Part shown: positions 8,027-17,120 of the stretch, piece after piece
Layout of the letters: each line of letters starts with the position of its first letter
Numbering within the stretch: the first letter of the stretch is position 1
Origin: Ilyomonas sp965247435
GTDB taxonomy: Bacteria > Bacteroidota > Bacteroidia > Chitinophagales > Chitinophagaceae
Direction: 5' to 3'
Length of the DNA: 64,000 nt
NCBI GenBank assembly: GCA_965247435.1
Contig: OZ252019.1
Location: 1,488,001-1,552,000 of the forward strand
Translations under genes and position numbers: made by a program
The notes under the pieces: model-generated
Seen by the model: the letters and a program-made list of their open reading frames with translations, nothing else
Database searches by the model: none
What the model was told of the DNA's origin: nothing

Positions 8027-9274
8027 CTACTTCACTTCATACCCTTTCCAGCCATACCAGGCAACAATTATAAAACAGAATAAGGGAATGATATAACCAT
8101 TGGCGGTAACCGGTGTGGCCATTAAACCCATGAGGTACGGCATAATAGCGCCACCGGCAATAGACATTACCAAGAAAGAAGAACCTCGCTTGGTATGATG
8201 CCCTAAATCCTTTACACCAAGTGCAAAAATGGTCGGAAACATTATGGATTCAAAGAAGAAAATGATCATTAATGAATAAACAGAAATATCGCGTTTTATG
8301 TAAATAACCGCAGCACATAAAAAAACATTAACGATTGCATAAACCATCAGCAGTTTATTAGGTGCAATCTTCCGCATCAATGCAGAGCCTGTGAAGCGTC
8401 CGATTGTAAAAAGTAAAAGGCTGGTACCTAATAATTGCGAGGCTTTCTGTGCATTTATACTGTGATCTGTTTCTATGCAATAGTTGATAAACAGAGCTGC
8501 AATACCAACCTGTGCGCCGACATAAAAAAACTGTGCGATAACGGCCCCGATAAAGTGCTTGTGTGCACTTAGCGGTTTAATATCCTGATCAAGGCTTGAT
8601 ACGATAGTGCTTTCCTTTATTTCAGGTAAATGCGTGCGCCAGAAAAGTAGGGCAAACAAGGATACCACAATACCTATTACTACATACACCACTTGTACGG
8701 TGCCTAACTCGGAAGCGCCAGGCGCACCGCTGAAAAACAAATATCCTCCAACCAGCGGCCCTAAAAAAGCGCCTACTCCATTAAAGCTTTGAGATAAGTT
8801 CAACCTGAACTCCGACAATTCCGGTTTGCCTAAGATAGCGGAATATGGATTGGCTGCAGTTTCTAAAAAAGTAAGTCCCGATGCAAGCACGAGAAATGCT
8901 CCTAAAAAAAAATTGAATTTAGAATCGTTTGCTATGGCAGATGCAGCAAACGCATAGAATAAAAAAGCCCCGACTGCAAACAGCGAAAGGCCAAGAATGA
9001 TTCCGCGTTTATATCCATACTTATTCATAAACAAACCAGCCGGCAAGGCCACCAGAAAGTAAGCTCCGAAATAAGCAGCCTGCAACAACGTACTGCGTGC
9101 TTTTGATACATTCATGGTGTCCTGAAAATGTTTATTAAGAACGTCTAACAGGCCATAGGAGAAACCCCATAAAAAAAACAGGCAGGTTACGAGGATGAAG
9201 GGGTACAGGTAGCTTTTTGCAGTGCCTGTTTGCGACGCAGCAATAGTTGATTTAGAGGTTGGACTTAATGCCAT
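8027..9274 (-). CDS. Sugar:proton symporter of the FucP family (MFS)
   Basis: This 415-residue permease has about twelve hydrophobic segments. The first helix FLWGFSYGLLDVLNKHFQ, the LPAGLFMNKYGYKRG loop and the FLETAANPYSAILG segment are characteristic of the FucP/GluP/NagP group of the major facilitator superfamily. Members carry fucose, glucose, galactose or N-acetylglucosamine across the inner membrane with protons. The sugar is not determined by sequence alone. An amino-sugar kinase and murQ lie 2 kb away in the opposite orientation, which makes an amino sugar plausible but unproven. Confidence 0.88.
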   Translation of the reverse strand: MALSPTSKSTIAASQTGTAKSYLYPFILVTCLFFLWGFSYGLLDVLNKHFQDTMNVSKARSTLLQAAYFGAYFLVALPAGLFMNKYGYKRGIILGLSLFAVGAFLFYAFAASAIANDSKFNFFLGAFLVLASGLTFLETAANPYSAILGKPELSEFRLNLSQSFNGVGAFLGPLVGGYLFFSGAPGASELGTVQVVYVVIGIVVSLFALLFWRTHLPEIKESTIVSSLDQDIKPLSAHKHFIGAVIAQFFYVGAQVGIAALFINYCIETDHSINAQKASQLLGTSLLLFTIGRFTGSALMRKIAPNKLLMVYAIVNVFLCAAVIYIKRDISVYSLMIIFFFESIMFPTIFALGVKDLGHHTKRGSSFLVMSIAGGAIMPYLMGLMATPVTANGYIIPLFCFIIVAWYGWKGYEVK

Positions 9275-9469
9275 GAATTGGTTGTTTTTTATATGGTAAA
9301 CAATTGCAGTGAGCGGCAGGCCAAGATACGAATATCTGCTATCCGCAGCGGTACTTTATTCCACAAAAAACAGCAGCGCTTTTGCCTTACGGTAAGCGCA
9401 GCCTATGATAAATGCGATAATCCAGGTATTGCGCAAACAGTTTTGCCGGTTGCTATGCACAGCTTGTAT

Positions 9470-11062
9470 TTACTGCAGCACCTGCAATGCTTTCTTTATC
9501 ATTGCATCGTCGGGATTGATCACTTCATAATAGCCTTCTGTTCTAAACATTTGCCGGGCAAGATAAGCCGGTAACTTATGGAGTACATCGTTCTTTACAG
9601 TGTTCGTTACCCCGGAGAGATTGATATCATCACGCTTTGCAAAAGCGACCAGTTGCTGCCAGTCGTTCTCGCCCGGCCCGTATTGCTGACGAAGCTGCGC
9701 TGCCGTCTTTATATTTTGTAAAGCTGCTTTATGCGTGATGTAGTAATTGTAAATAAAATTGTTAAGTGTGCCCTTATAAAATAAGCTTACTACCGCCTGC
9801 GGCTGTGCCGCAGTATCAAACGGAATAAAGATGTCGGGTGTAATACCGCCGCCGCCATAAACCAAATGGCCGCCCGGCGTTTTAAACGGTTTGGTGGTTG
9901 GCTTGCTGGTATCACCGATCACTACCTGGCCGTTGTGAAAGCGCTGAATCAGCTCTTCTTCATACGCGTCTTTACCTTTGTTGTAAGGCTTTTGAATATT
10001 GCGGCCGAGCGGAGTATAATAACGGGCAACCGTAAGCCGCAGGGCACCGCGATCGCTTAAGTCGTACTGCTGCTGCACAAGGCCTTTTCCAAAAGTGCGC
10101 CGGCCTATCAGCGTTGCCCGGTCCCAATCCTGCAAAGCACCGGAAAGAATTTCGCTGGCCGAGGCGGAGGTTTCATCAACCAGCACAACCAGTTTGCCCC
10201 TCTCAAATAATCCTTCGCGCTTGCAGCGGTATTCTGTTTTGGGCGCTTTATCACCCTGCGTATAAACAATCAGTTTTTCATCATCCAGAAATTCATCTGC
10301 AATATCTACAGCTTCGTTCAGAAAGCCGCCGCCATTGCCGCGCAGGTCAAGTATCAGCTTCTGCAGGTTTTGCTTTTGCAGGCTTTGCAATGCGGTTAAA
10401 AACTCTTCATAAGTTGTGCCTGCAAATTTATTAATCCGGATGAAGCCTGTTTGCGGCGCTATCATATAGCTCACGTCCACCGAAGGCAGCGGTATGGTGC
10501 CGCGCTCGATGAGCAGTTTTTTTTGCGCCCCGTTGCGCAGCACTACAACCGATACCTTACTGCCACCTTCGCCGCGCAGCAGCCGGCGTACCTCATCGGG
10601 CTGTATTTTTCTGCCTGCAATTACCGCTGAATCGCTTACCCGAAGCATCTTGTCGCCTACCTGCATACCAGCTTTCTCTGCCGGGCCGTTCTGGATAACA
10701 TTAATAACATTAACGGTGTCGTTAAATATCTGGAACTCTACGCCAATGCCCTGGAAATTGCCCTGCAGGTCTTCATTTACGCCGGCAAGATCGGCGGGTG
10801 GTATATACACACTGTGCGGGTCAAGATGCGCCAGCATATCGTTAATGGCATCCGTTTTCAGGCTGTCCGGCGCTACTTTATCTACATATTTTGAATTGAT
10901 AAGTCCAACAATCTCCTGCAGAATATTGGTGCTGGTATTATTTTGAAAAAAGGAGTTGGCGCCGGTTGTTTTTTCCCGCATCTGGTAACCGATTACCATT
11001 CCCGCGGTCATTACAATAGCAAACAATAACGGCAGCCATACCTGAAATTTTTTACTTCCCAT
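9470..11062 (-). CDS. C-terminal processing peptidase (S41), membrane-anchored with PDZ domain
   Basis: The 530-residue protein has an N-terminal signal anchor (residues 8-25). An S41 N-terminal region (to about 95) is followed by a PDZ domain (about 96-180, with QGIGVEF and NGPAEKAGMQVGDKML) and the S41 catalytic domain (about 195-365). The Ser/Lys dyad is in DETSASASEI (residues 297-305) and FGKG (Lys326). The family cuts periplasmic proteins at their C termini. I start at the ATG at 11062; the frame runs 40 codons upstream but those would overlap the divergent kinase gene. Confidence 0.92.
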   Translation of the reverse strand: MGSKKFQVWLPLLFAIVMTAGMVIGYQMREKTTGANSFFQNNTSTNILQEIVGLINSKYVDKVAPDSLKTDAINDMLAHLDPHSVYIPPADLAGVNEDLQGNFQGIGVEFQIFNDTVNVINVIQNGPAEKAGMQVGDKMLRVSDSAVIAGRKIQPDEVRRLLRGEGGSKVSVVVLRNGAQKKLLIERGTIPLPSVDVSYMIAPQTGFIRINKFAGTTYEEFLTALQSLQKQNLQKLILDLRGNGGGFLNEAVDIADEFLDDEKLIVYTQGDKAPKTEYRCKREGLFERGKLVVLVDETSASASEILSGALQDWDRATLIGRRTFGKGLVQQQYDLSDRGALRLTVARYYTPLGRNIQKPYNKGKDAYEEELIQRFHNGQVVIGDTSKPTTKPFKTPGGHLVYGGGGITPDIFIPFDTAAQPQAVVSLFYKGTLNNFIYNYYITHKAALQNIKTAAQLRQQYGPGENDWQQLVAFAKRDDINLSGVTNTVKNDVLHKLPAYLARQMFRTEGYYEVINPDDAMIKKALQVLQ

Positions 11063-11144
11063 AATTCTTCGTTCTTTGTACCCTGATATAGATAAAATGC
11101 GAATATCTGCATACTTTAATTTACACGCTATAAAATTTTGATAC

Positions 11145-11990
11145 ATGGCTGCAACGCTGATAGCCGATAGCGGCGCTACCAAATGCGAATGGCGGTTGAT
11201 ACAGGACGGCCAGGTTCAAACTATCAAGACCACCGGTCTCAGCCCGTATTTTTTATCGGGAGAAAAAATAGCAGGCGTACTGCAAACAGAATTGCTGGCC
11301 AATATGCCTGCTGTACCGGTAAGCAAGGTGGCTTTCTACGGTGCCGGCCTCGGCAATCCGGATAACGTAAAACTCATAAAAGCCTTACTGCATAAGACAT
11401 TTGCTGAGGCAACCATAACCGTAACGCACGACCTGATGGCTGCCGTACATGCAACGGCCGGCCGGCAGCGTGGCGTAGTAGCTATATTAGGTACCGGCAG
11501 CAACTCCTGCTACTACAATGGTAAAAAGATAATGAAAAACAGCCCCGGCCTTGGCTATGTATTGGGAGATGAAGGCAGCGGCGCCTACTTAGGCAAAAAA
11601 GTAATTCAATATTACCTCTATCATACATTTGATGAGGATCTGCGGGCCCGCTTCGATGCTGCCTTTACTGTTACGCCTAAAAACATTTTAGAAAGCGTGT
11701 ATAACGGGCCGATGCCAAGCCGTTACCTCGCATCGTATGCATTGTTTCTGGCACAGAATCGTGGTCATTATATGATTGAGAATATTGTAGAGGACGGGTT
11801 AAACGATTTCTTTTTTCAGCACCTGTGCAAGTACACCGAAAGCTGGAAATTGCCGATACATTTTGCGGGAAGTGTTGCCTACGGTTTTAAAGATGTAATA
11901 GCGAATTTATGTGGCGTATATGAGTTTGAACTGGGCGCAATCGTGCAAAGTCCGATGGAGGGGTTGCTCCGCTATCATGGCATAAATTAA
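11145..11990 (+). CDS. Amino-sugar kinase of the BadF/BadG/BcrA/BcrD ATPase family
   Basis: The 281-residue protein has the ASKHA ATPase motifs: phosphate-1 LIADSGATKCEWRL (residues 4-17), phosphate-2 VAILGTGSNS and the GYVLGDEGSGAYLGKK loop, which are typical of N-acetylglucosamine kinases of this family. The neighbour murQ, 38 bases on, suggests it phosphorylates MurNAc and/or GlcNAc, like MurK of Clostridium and Tannerella. The product MurNAc-6-phosphate would be the substrate of MurQ. A -7-like element (AAATTTTG, 11133-11140) lies only four bases before the ATG, so the mRNA may have almost no leader. Confidence 0.85.
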   Translation: MAATLIADSGATKCEWRLIQDGQVQTIKTTGLSPYFLSGEKIAGVLQTELLANMPAVPVSKVAFYGAGLGNPDNVKLIKALLHKTFAEATITVTHDLMAAVHATAGRQRGVVAILGTGSNSCYYNGKKIMKNSPGLGYVLGDEGSGAYLGKKVIQYYLYHTFDEDLRARFDAAFTVTPKNILESVYNGPMPSRYLASYALFLAQNRGHYMIENIVEDGLNDFFFQHLCKYTESWKLPIHFAGSVAYGFKDVIANLCGVYEFELGAIVQSPMEGLLRYHGIN

Positions 11991-12028
11991 AAGAAGCCAG
12001 TTTTTTATACTTAAGCATACTAAGAACA

Positions 12029-12841
12029 ATGGATAACAACCGGGCTACAGAAGCGCCTTCCCCTTACCGGCACCTCGAAAATATGTCGGTGCGCGAACTC
12101 GTAACGCATATTAACGAGGAAGACAAAACCGTACCGGCAGCCGTAGAAAAAGCGTTACCGCAGATCGAACAATTAATAGTTGCAATAACCGGTAAAATGC
12201 TGGGTGGCGGCCGGTTGTTTTACATTGGCGCGGGCACCAGCGGCCGCCTGGGCATTCTGGATGCGAGTGAATGCCCGCCTACGTTTGGCGTGCCGTATAA
12301 TCTTGTAAACGGTATCATAGCGGGCGGCGCTACAGCCATTACAAGAGCCGTTGAAAATGCAGAAGACGATACTGTACAGGGATATAAAGATTTGGCGGAA
12401 CATGCGGTAAGCGAGCGGGATTTTGTGGTTGGCATTGCGGCAAGCGGTACCACACCGTATGTGATAGCAGCGTTGCTGCAATGCAGGGCAAACAACATTG
12501 TTACCGGCTGTATTGCGTGCAATGCAGACAGTCCGCTGGCCGCAGTGGCAGACTTTCCTGTGGAAGTAGTTACGGGACCTGAATTTGTTACCGGCAGCAC
12601 GCGTATGAAAAGCGGCACCGCCCAAAAACTGGTGCTCAATATGATTTCTACTTCGGTAATGATACAACTGGGCAGGGTAGAAGATAACCGGATGGTTAAT
12701 ATGCTGCTTACCAACGATAAATTAGTTGACCGCGGCACCCGTATGTTGATGGACAAGTTGAAGATGAAAGACTATGCGAAGGCCAAAGCATTGCTGATGC
12801 AGTACGGGAGTGTAAAAAAGGCTGTTGAGTTGCTTAAATAG
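12029..12841 (+). CDS. murQ: N-acetylmuramic acid 6-phosphate etherase
   Basis: MurQ splits the lactyl ether of MurNAc-6-phosphate to give GlcNAc-6-phosphate and D-lactate, a step of cell-wall recycling. The 270-residue protein is one SIS domain with GAGTSGRLGILDASECPPTFG beginning at residue 67, the family signature that includes the catalytic Glu81. The second signature, TGSTRMKSGTAQK, is also complete. It follows the BadF-type kinase by 38 bases, giving a minimal recycling pair. Confidence 0.95.
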   Translation: MDNNRATEAPSPYRHLENMSVRELVTHINEEDKTVPAAVEKALPQIEQLIVAITGKMLGGGRLFYIGAGTSGRLGILDASECPPTFGVPYNLVNGIIAGGATAITRAVENAEDDTVQGYKDLAEHAVSERDFVVGIAASGTTPYVIAALLQCRANNIVTGCIACNADSPLAAVADFPVEVVTGPEFVTGSTRMKSGTAQKLVLNMISTSVMIQLGRVEDNRMVNMLLTNDKLVDRGTRMLMDKLKMKDYAKAKALLMQYGSVKKAVELLK

Positions 12842-12933
12842 TTTTAATTTCAGCAAATAATTAAGGCTTGTTTTTTAAAAATAAATTAAATCACGCATTT
12901 TTATATTAAGAAATGGTATCGCTTTTGAGCCTC

Positions 12934-12965
12934 TTTGTAATATGACAAAATAATGTACTAATTTG
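12934..12965 (+). promoter_or_regulatory. Bacteroidota-type promoter of the T9SS cargo gene
   Basis: A -33 TTTG (12934-12937) and a -7-like CTAATTTG (12958-12965) are separated by 20 bases. The predicted start site is near 12970, about 17 bases before the ATG at 12987. It overlaps a possible TTG start at 12963, which is therefore unlikely. Confidence 0.55.
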
Positions 12966-12986
12966 CCTTCAATTCAATCATCTGTT

Positions 12987-14237
12987 ATGAAAAAAAAATT
13001 ACTTCTGCTATCCTTTACAGCTATCCTTATTAATGCCACACAAAATTTACATGCACAGGCAAACACGGCTTTTGCTATTACCGGTGAAACAAAAGGTAAT
13101 GTAAACTGGACGGTTATCCGCGAAGTGGACCTCGGTACCGGATCACTTGTCCGCAACATTTATTTACCTGTTTCACAAAAACCCCAGCATGTAGATGCTG
13201 CTACCGGTAAAACCTTCACCGTAGCTGCCAGCACAAATGCTGTAAATACCTGCAATTGTTCTATGCAGTCCCTAAGTGCTGCTTCCGCTTATGACAGCAA
13301 ACAAAACCGCCTGTATTTTACCACGCTTTTTGGTAACGACTTACAGTACATTGACCTTAATCAGCGCGACCTCAAAATATTTCACGTAAAAAATCAGCCG
13401 GTTAAGCCGTTTGTTTCGCAGCCGGGCGAAGGCGATAACATCACCCGTATGGCGTTTGGTTCAGATGGTTATGGTTATGCATTAACCAACAACGGCAATC
13501 ATCTCATTCGTTTTTCTACCGGTAAAAATATTCGTATTACAGATTTAGGCAGCCTGAAAGATGGCAGAAACAATAAAGATCTCAGTGTGCATACGCAGGC
13601 GGCAAGCTGGGGCGGTGATATGGTAGCCGATGATGCCGGCAATCTTTTCTTATTTACGGTTGGCGGTCATGTATTTAAAATTAATCCGGTTACAAAAACA
13701 GCCGATTTTCTGGGCACCATTAAAAATTTGCCAACGCCTTTTAGTGTGAATGCTGCTGCGGTAGATAAAGATGGCCTGGTAACGATAAGCAGTTCGCTGG
13801 ATGCAAGCAATTACTATCGTGTAAATCTTGCTACGCTGGAAGCTGAAACGATTGCCAGAAAAGATGATCAGGTTTTTAATGCTTCCGATTTTGCGAACGG
13901 TAACTTCATTACAACCGTTCAAAAGAGTGCAAGCGTAGCAGCTACTTCCGCTGTTAGTGCAGCAGTCGTTACCAGTAAAGTAATAGCTGTTTATCCTAAT
14001 CCGGTTGAGAATAAAACTGCTCACATTTATTTCAATAGTTTGTTGCAGGGCAAAACCATGATTGAAATTACAGAATTAGGTGGTAAAAAAATAGCTGCTG
14101 TAACTGCTGAGTCCGTTGAAGCCGGCGAGGCAAAAACGATACAATTGCCGGCATCTACTACAGCAGGCATGTACGTTGTACGTGTAATAAATGCAGACAA
14201 CAAAATTGTTTTCTCTCAACAGGTAATGGTACACTAA
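12987..14237 (+). CDS. Secreted protein with type A T9SS C-terminal sorting domain
   Basis: The 416-residue product starts with a signal peptide (hydrophobic core LLLLSFTAILINA, cleavage near HAQ). Residues about 30-320 look like a beta-propeller-like or repeated beta fold (RMAFGSDGYGYALTNNGNHLIRF, DMVADDAGNLFLF), similar in feel to NHL/SMP-type repeats; I do not assign a function. The last 80 residues, starting AVYPNPVENKTAHIYF and ending MYVVRVINADNKIVFSQQVMV, are a Por-type sorting domain that sends the protein through the type IX secretion system. It has its own promoter and terminator. Confidence 0.85.
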   Translation: MKKKLLLLSFTAILINATQNLHAQANTAFAITGETKGNVNWTVIREVDLGTGSLVRNIYLPVSQKPQHVDAATGKTFTVAASTNAVNTCNCSMQSLSAASAYDSKQNRLYFTTLFGNDLQYIDLNQRDLKIFHVKNQPVKPFVSQPGEGDNITRMAFGSDGYGYALTNNGNHLIRFSTGKNIRITDLGSLKDGRNNKDLSVHTQAASWGGDMVADDAGNLFLFTVGGHVFKINPVTKTADFLGTIKNLPTPFSVNAAAVDKDGLVTISSSLDASNYYRVNLATLEAETIARKDDQVFNASDFANGNFITTVQKSASVAATSAVSAAVVTSKVIAVYPNPVENKTAHIYFNSLLQGKTMIEITELGGKKIAAVTAESVEAGEAKTIQLPASTTAGMYVVRVINADNKIVFSQQVMVH

Positions 14238-14263
14238 ACACTTCTTTCCGTAAGTATAAAAAG

Positions 14264-14296
14264 AAGTCCTGCTTTACAAGCGGGACTTTTTGTTTT
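14264..14296 (+). terminator. Terminator after the T9SS cargo gene
   Basis: Arms 14264-14274 and 14278-14288 form an 11-bp stem (AAGTCCTGCTT with one T-G pair) with a three-base loop, followed by a T-rich tract. Confidence 0.8.
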
Positions 14297-14320
14297 ATTT
14301 TGTTCTAAACAATCTTAGTA

Positions 14321-15103
14321 TTGAGAAGAGAACCATTTAAAAAAAGCCCCGATTATCAATCAAAAAGGAACATTATTGCAGGCCGCAACCCGGTAATAGA
14401 AGCGTTGGGAAGTACGCAACTGATTGATAAAATTGTATTGTTTAAAAATGCAAGCGGCGAAAGTATCAATGAGATAAGACTGCTGGCAAAAGAGCGCAAT
14501 GTGCCGGTACAGTTTGTACCTATAGAAAAGCTGAATAGTCTTACCAATATCCAACATCAGGGCGTTGTGGCTTTCAAGTCGGGCGTTGCCTACCAGGATG
14601 TACAGCAGGTAATAGATTGGGTAAATGAACAGGGTGAAACGCCGCTGTTCCTGATGCTGGATGGTATTACCGACGTGCGCAATATCGGCGCTATAGCGCG
14701 GAGCGCCGTCTGCTGTGGGGCACAGGCTATTATTATACCCGAAAAAGGCGTGGGCGCACTAAATGAGGAAGCTGTAAAAAGCAGCGCCGGCGCGTTGGAA
14801 AAGATACAGGTTTGCCGAACTGCAAATTTGCTGAAAGCCGTGGAAATACTGCACCTTAATGGCATTAAGCTTTTTACCAGTGAATTGAAAGCGAAGAAAA
14901 AAATTTATGAATTAAACCTGCAGGAACCTTGCTGCATAGTAATGGGCAACGAGGAAAAGGGCATTCATCCGCAGCTCGCCGGCGTTGCGGATGAACATTT
15001 TACCATACCTATGAAAGAAACTTTCGATTCTTTTAATGTATCGGTAGCTGCGGGCATTATTTTATACGAATCAATGAAGCAACGGCTGTATGAAAACAAA
15101 TAA
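14321..15103 (+). CDS. rlmB: 23S rRNA (guanosine-2'-O)-methyltransferase RlmB-like
   Basis: The 260-residue protein has an N-terminal L30e-like substrate-binding domain (NIIAGRNPVIEAL, residues 17-29, to about 85) and a C-terminal SPOUT domain. The SPOUT motifs are LDGITDVRNIGAIARSA, CCIVMGNEEKGI and IPMKETFDSFNVSVAAGI. This is the RlmB architecture, which methylates the ribose of G2251 in 23S rRNA. No ATG lies before the conserved N terminus; the TTG at 14321 is the first usable start after an in-frame TAA at 14306. Its end overlaps the HMG-CoA lyase gene by 14 bases. Confidence 0.9.
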   Translation: MRREPFKKSPDYQSKRNIIAGRNPVIEALGSTQLIDKIVLFKNASGESINEIRLLAKERNVPVQFVPIEKLNSLTNIQHQGVVAFKSGVAYQDVQQVIDWVNEQGETPLFLMLDGITDVRNIGAIARSAVCCGAQAIIIPEKGVGALNEEAVKSSAGALEKIQVCRTANLLKAVEILHLNGIKLFTSELKAKKKIYELNLQEPCCIVMGNEEKGIHPQLAGVADEHFTIPMKETFDSFNVSVAAGIILYESMKQRLYENK

Positions 15104-15962
15104 TAGTAAACGGCAAATTAAACTAACGGAGTGTCCGCGGGACGCTATGCAGGGCTGGAAATATTTCATCCCTACAACCGATAAAATCCGATACATCAAC
15201 AGCCTGTTAAGGGCAGGGTTTGATACGATAGATTTTGGCAGTTTTGTATCGCTTAAAGCCATCCCGCAAATGGCCGATACAAAAGATGTGCTGCCGAATT
15301 TAAACCTTGCCGGCACTACTACGAAATTGCTTGCTATTATCGCCAACCTGCGTGGCGCACAGGAAGCAGTACAATACGATGAAATCACTTATTTAGGCTT
15401 TCCTTTTTCTATATCGCCTACTTTTCAGCAACGCAATACCAACAGTACCATAGCCCAAAGCCTGCAAACGGTAGAGCAGGTACAGGGCCTGTGCGAACAG
15501 CATCATAAAATACCGGTGATCTATTTAAGCATGGGCTTTGGAAACCCTTATGGCGATGCGTACAGCGCAGACATTTTACTGCAGTATGCCGCGGCTATGG
15601 CAGAGCGAAACATTCGTGTCATTTCTTTAGCAGATACAGTAGGCCTGGCAACACCTGCACAGATAGCATTTGCGCTGAATACACTGATACCAACGTACAG
15701 CGATGTAGAATTTGGGGTGCATCTGCATACAACAGCCGGCAACTACACCGATAAGCTGCAGGCTGCGCTGGGCGCCGGTTGTGTTCGTTTTGACGGTGCT
15801 TTGAAAGGCATTGGCGGCTGCCCTATGGCGGGTGACGCTTTAGTGGGCAATATGCCTACCGAACTAATGATAGACTTTTTAGAAACTCAGCATATAACGA
15901 CACATATCAACAGGCAGGCTTTAGAAAAAAGCATAAGCATAGCTGCAGAAATCTTTAGCTGA
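15090..15962 (+). CDS. Hydroxymethylglutaryl-CoA lyase
   Basis: The 290-residue TIM-barrel enzyme cleaves HMG-CoA to acetyl-CoA and acetoacetate, the last step of leucine breakdown. Catalytic Arg-Asp is in ECPRDAMQG (Arg17, Asp18), the metal-binding H-x-H in GVHLHTTAGN and the catalytic Cys in GIGGCPMAGDALVGN. The usual motif GPRDGLQ is changed to CPRDAMQ, but the Arg and Asp are kept. The close relatives that condense rather than cleave are longer. It overlaps rlmB at the start and the GSCFA gene by one base at the end (TGATG), so the three are co-transcribed. Confidence 0.88.
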   Translation: MKTNNSKRQIKLTECPRDAMQGWKYFIPTTDKIRYINSLLRAGFDTIDFGSFVSLKAIPQMADTKDVLPNLNLAGTTTKLLAIIANLRGAQEAVQYDEITYLGFPFSISPTFQQRNTNSTIAQSLQTVEQVQGLCEQHHKIPVIYLSMGFGNPYGDAYSADILLQYAAAMAERNIRVISLADTVGLATPAQIAFALNTLIPTYSDVEFGVHLHTTAGNYTDKLQAALGAGCVRFDGALKGIGGCPMAGDALVGNMPTELMIDFLETQHITTHINRQALEKSISIAAEIFS

Positions 15963-16975
15963 TGCAATTCCAGATACCCATACAGATACAAACACTGCAG
16001 CCACCGGTTACCTACCACGATGCTATCCTGCTCACAGGTTCGTGTTTTACCGAGCACATCGGCAATTATCTCGCAGGGGCTAAATTTAATGTGCTTCAAA
16101 ACCCTAACGGCATTTTATTCGATCCGCTGAGTGTTTGTAAAAGCCTTCTTTCTTATGTGGATAACCTAAAATATGGCGAAGACGATTTGTTTTATCTGAA
16201 TGAAGCCTGGCATAGCTGGGACCATCACAGCCGGTTTTCCAATCCCGATAAAGCGCATTGCCTGCAGGGGATTAACGAATCTCAGCAGGTGGCGCATACC
16301 TTCTTAAAAAATGCCGGCTGGCTTATTATTACCTTCGGATCTGCATTTGCTTACCGGCTGAAAGCAGACTCACCATCAGCGCTGCTGCCTGGCATTCAAG
16401 GAGAGCAACCCTGTAGCGTTGCCAATTGTCACAAAGCACCGGCGCAATTTTTTCAAAAGCATCTGTGTTCGATTGAAGAAATCATTACAGCGCTCGATGG
16501 CATGCTGTTTCGCCTGTTTCATTTTAATCCTAAACTAAAGATAATTTTTACTGTTAGCCCCGTACGCCACATCCGCGATGGTGTTACAGACAACAACCGC
16601 AGCAAGGCAAGATTAATAGAAGCCGTACATCATGTAGTAAATAAATTTGACAAGCTGTATTATTTCCCTGCCTATGAATTAGTGGTTGATGTGCTGCGCG
16701 ATTACCGGTTTTATGATATAGATATGGTGCATCCCAATTATACCGCCACACAGTTTGTACTGGAGCATTTTTTTGAGCATTGTGTGGAAGTGCCCGCTAA
16801 AAAGCTGGCGGCGGAAATTCGTAAAATAATCATTGCCAAAAACCACAAGCCGTTCAACCCCGCGTCACTGCAGCACCGGCAGTTTTTGCAGTTGCATACC
16901 GATAAAGTGCGGCAACTACAACTGATGCATCCTTATCTGGACTTTAGTGAAGAAGCCGCCTACTTCAAACAATAA
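15962..16975 (+). CDS. GSCFA domain protein
   Basis: The 337-residue protein carries the eponymous motif in LLTGSCFTEHIG (Gly26-Ser27-Cys28-Phe29), followed by GILFDPLS and, far downstream, DIDMVHPNYTATQF, which resembles the catalytic D-x-x-H block of SGNH/GDSL hydrolases. The family is therefore thought to be an esterase or acyltransferase, but its substrate is not known. There is no signal peptide, so it should be cytoplasmic. The start codon overlaps the stop of HMG-CoA lyase. Confidence 0.88.
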   Translation: MQFQIPIQIQTLQPPVTYHDAILLTGSCFTEHIGNYLAGAKFNVLQNPNGILFDPLSVCKSLLSYVDNLKYGEDDLFYLNEAWHSWDHHSRFSNPDKAHCLQGINESQQVAHTFLKNAGWLIITFGSAFAYRLKADSPSALLPGIQGEQPCSVANCHKAPAQFFQKHLCSIEEIITALDGMLFRLFHFNPKLKIIFTVSPVRHIRDGVTDNNRSKARLIEAVHHVVNKFDKLYYFPAYELVVDVLRDYRFYDIDMVHPNYTATQFVLEHFFEHCVEVPAKKLAAEIRKIIIAKNHKPFNPASLQHRQFLQLHTDKVRQLQLMHPYLDFSEEAAYFKQ

Positions 16976-17003
16976 AAAAAGCCACTGCGCTGTGGCAGTG
17001 GCT
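16974..17003 (-). terminator. Terminator of the 17.0-kb leftward microgene
   Basis: On the minus strand a 9-bp perfect stem (17003-16995 with 16988-16980, AGCCACTGC) with a six-base loop runs straight into seven T (16980-16974). A second short hairpin, CCCCG/CGGGG at 17006-17020, lies just before it. On the plus strand no T-run follows the main hairpin, so the signal is directed leftward. Confidence 0.8.
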
Positions 17004-17045
17004 ATCCCCGCTAAACGGGGCAGACTATTTTTTGGAGAAGCCCGG

Positions 17046-17093
17046 TTAGGCGATACTAACCGAAGGCGTCCATGAATTATCTGTAGATTGCAT
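17046..17093 (-). CDS. Putative 15-codon microprotein with strong Shine-Dalgarno
   Basis: The frame encodes MQSTDNSWTPSVSIA and stops at TAA (17048-17046). AGGAGG (17104-17099) precedes the ATG by five bases, which stands out because almost no other gene in this window has an SD. A promoter-like pair (17151-17121) lies upstream and a strong terminator (17003-16974) downstream, giving a transcript of about 140 bases with no other gene in it. GGTTAG/CTAACC at the end of the ORF (17060-17055 and 17049-17044) can form a small hairpin that covers the last codons. The function is unknown; a structured small RNA is an alternative. Confidence 0.5.
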   Translation of the reverse strand: MQSTDNSWTPSVSIA

Positions 17094-17120
17094 GAATACC
17101 TCCTTTTCTTTAGTGAGCTG

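Noticed and set aside
17038..17095. The 17.0-kb hairpins as an attenuator leader
   Set aside because: An attenuator needs a downstream gene on the same strand. After the minus-strand terminator only the convergent GSCFA gene follows.
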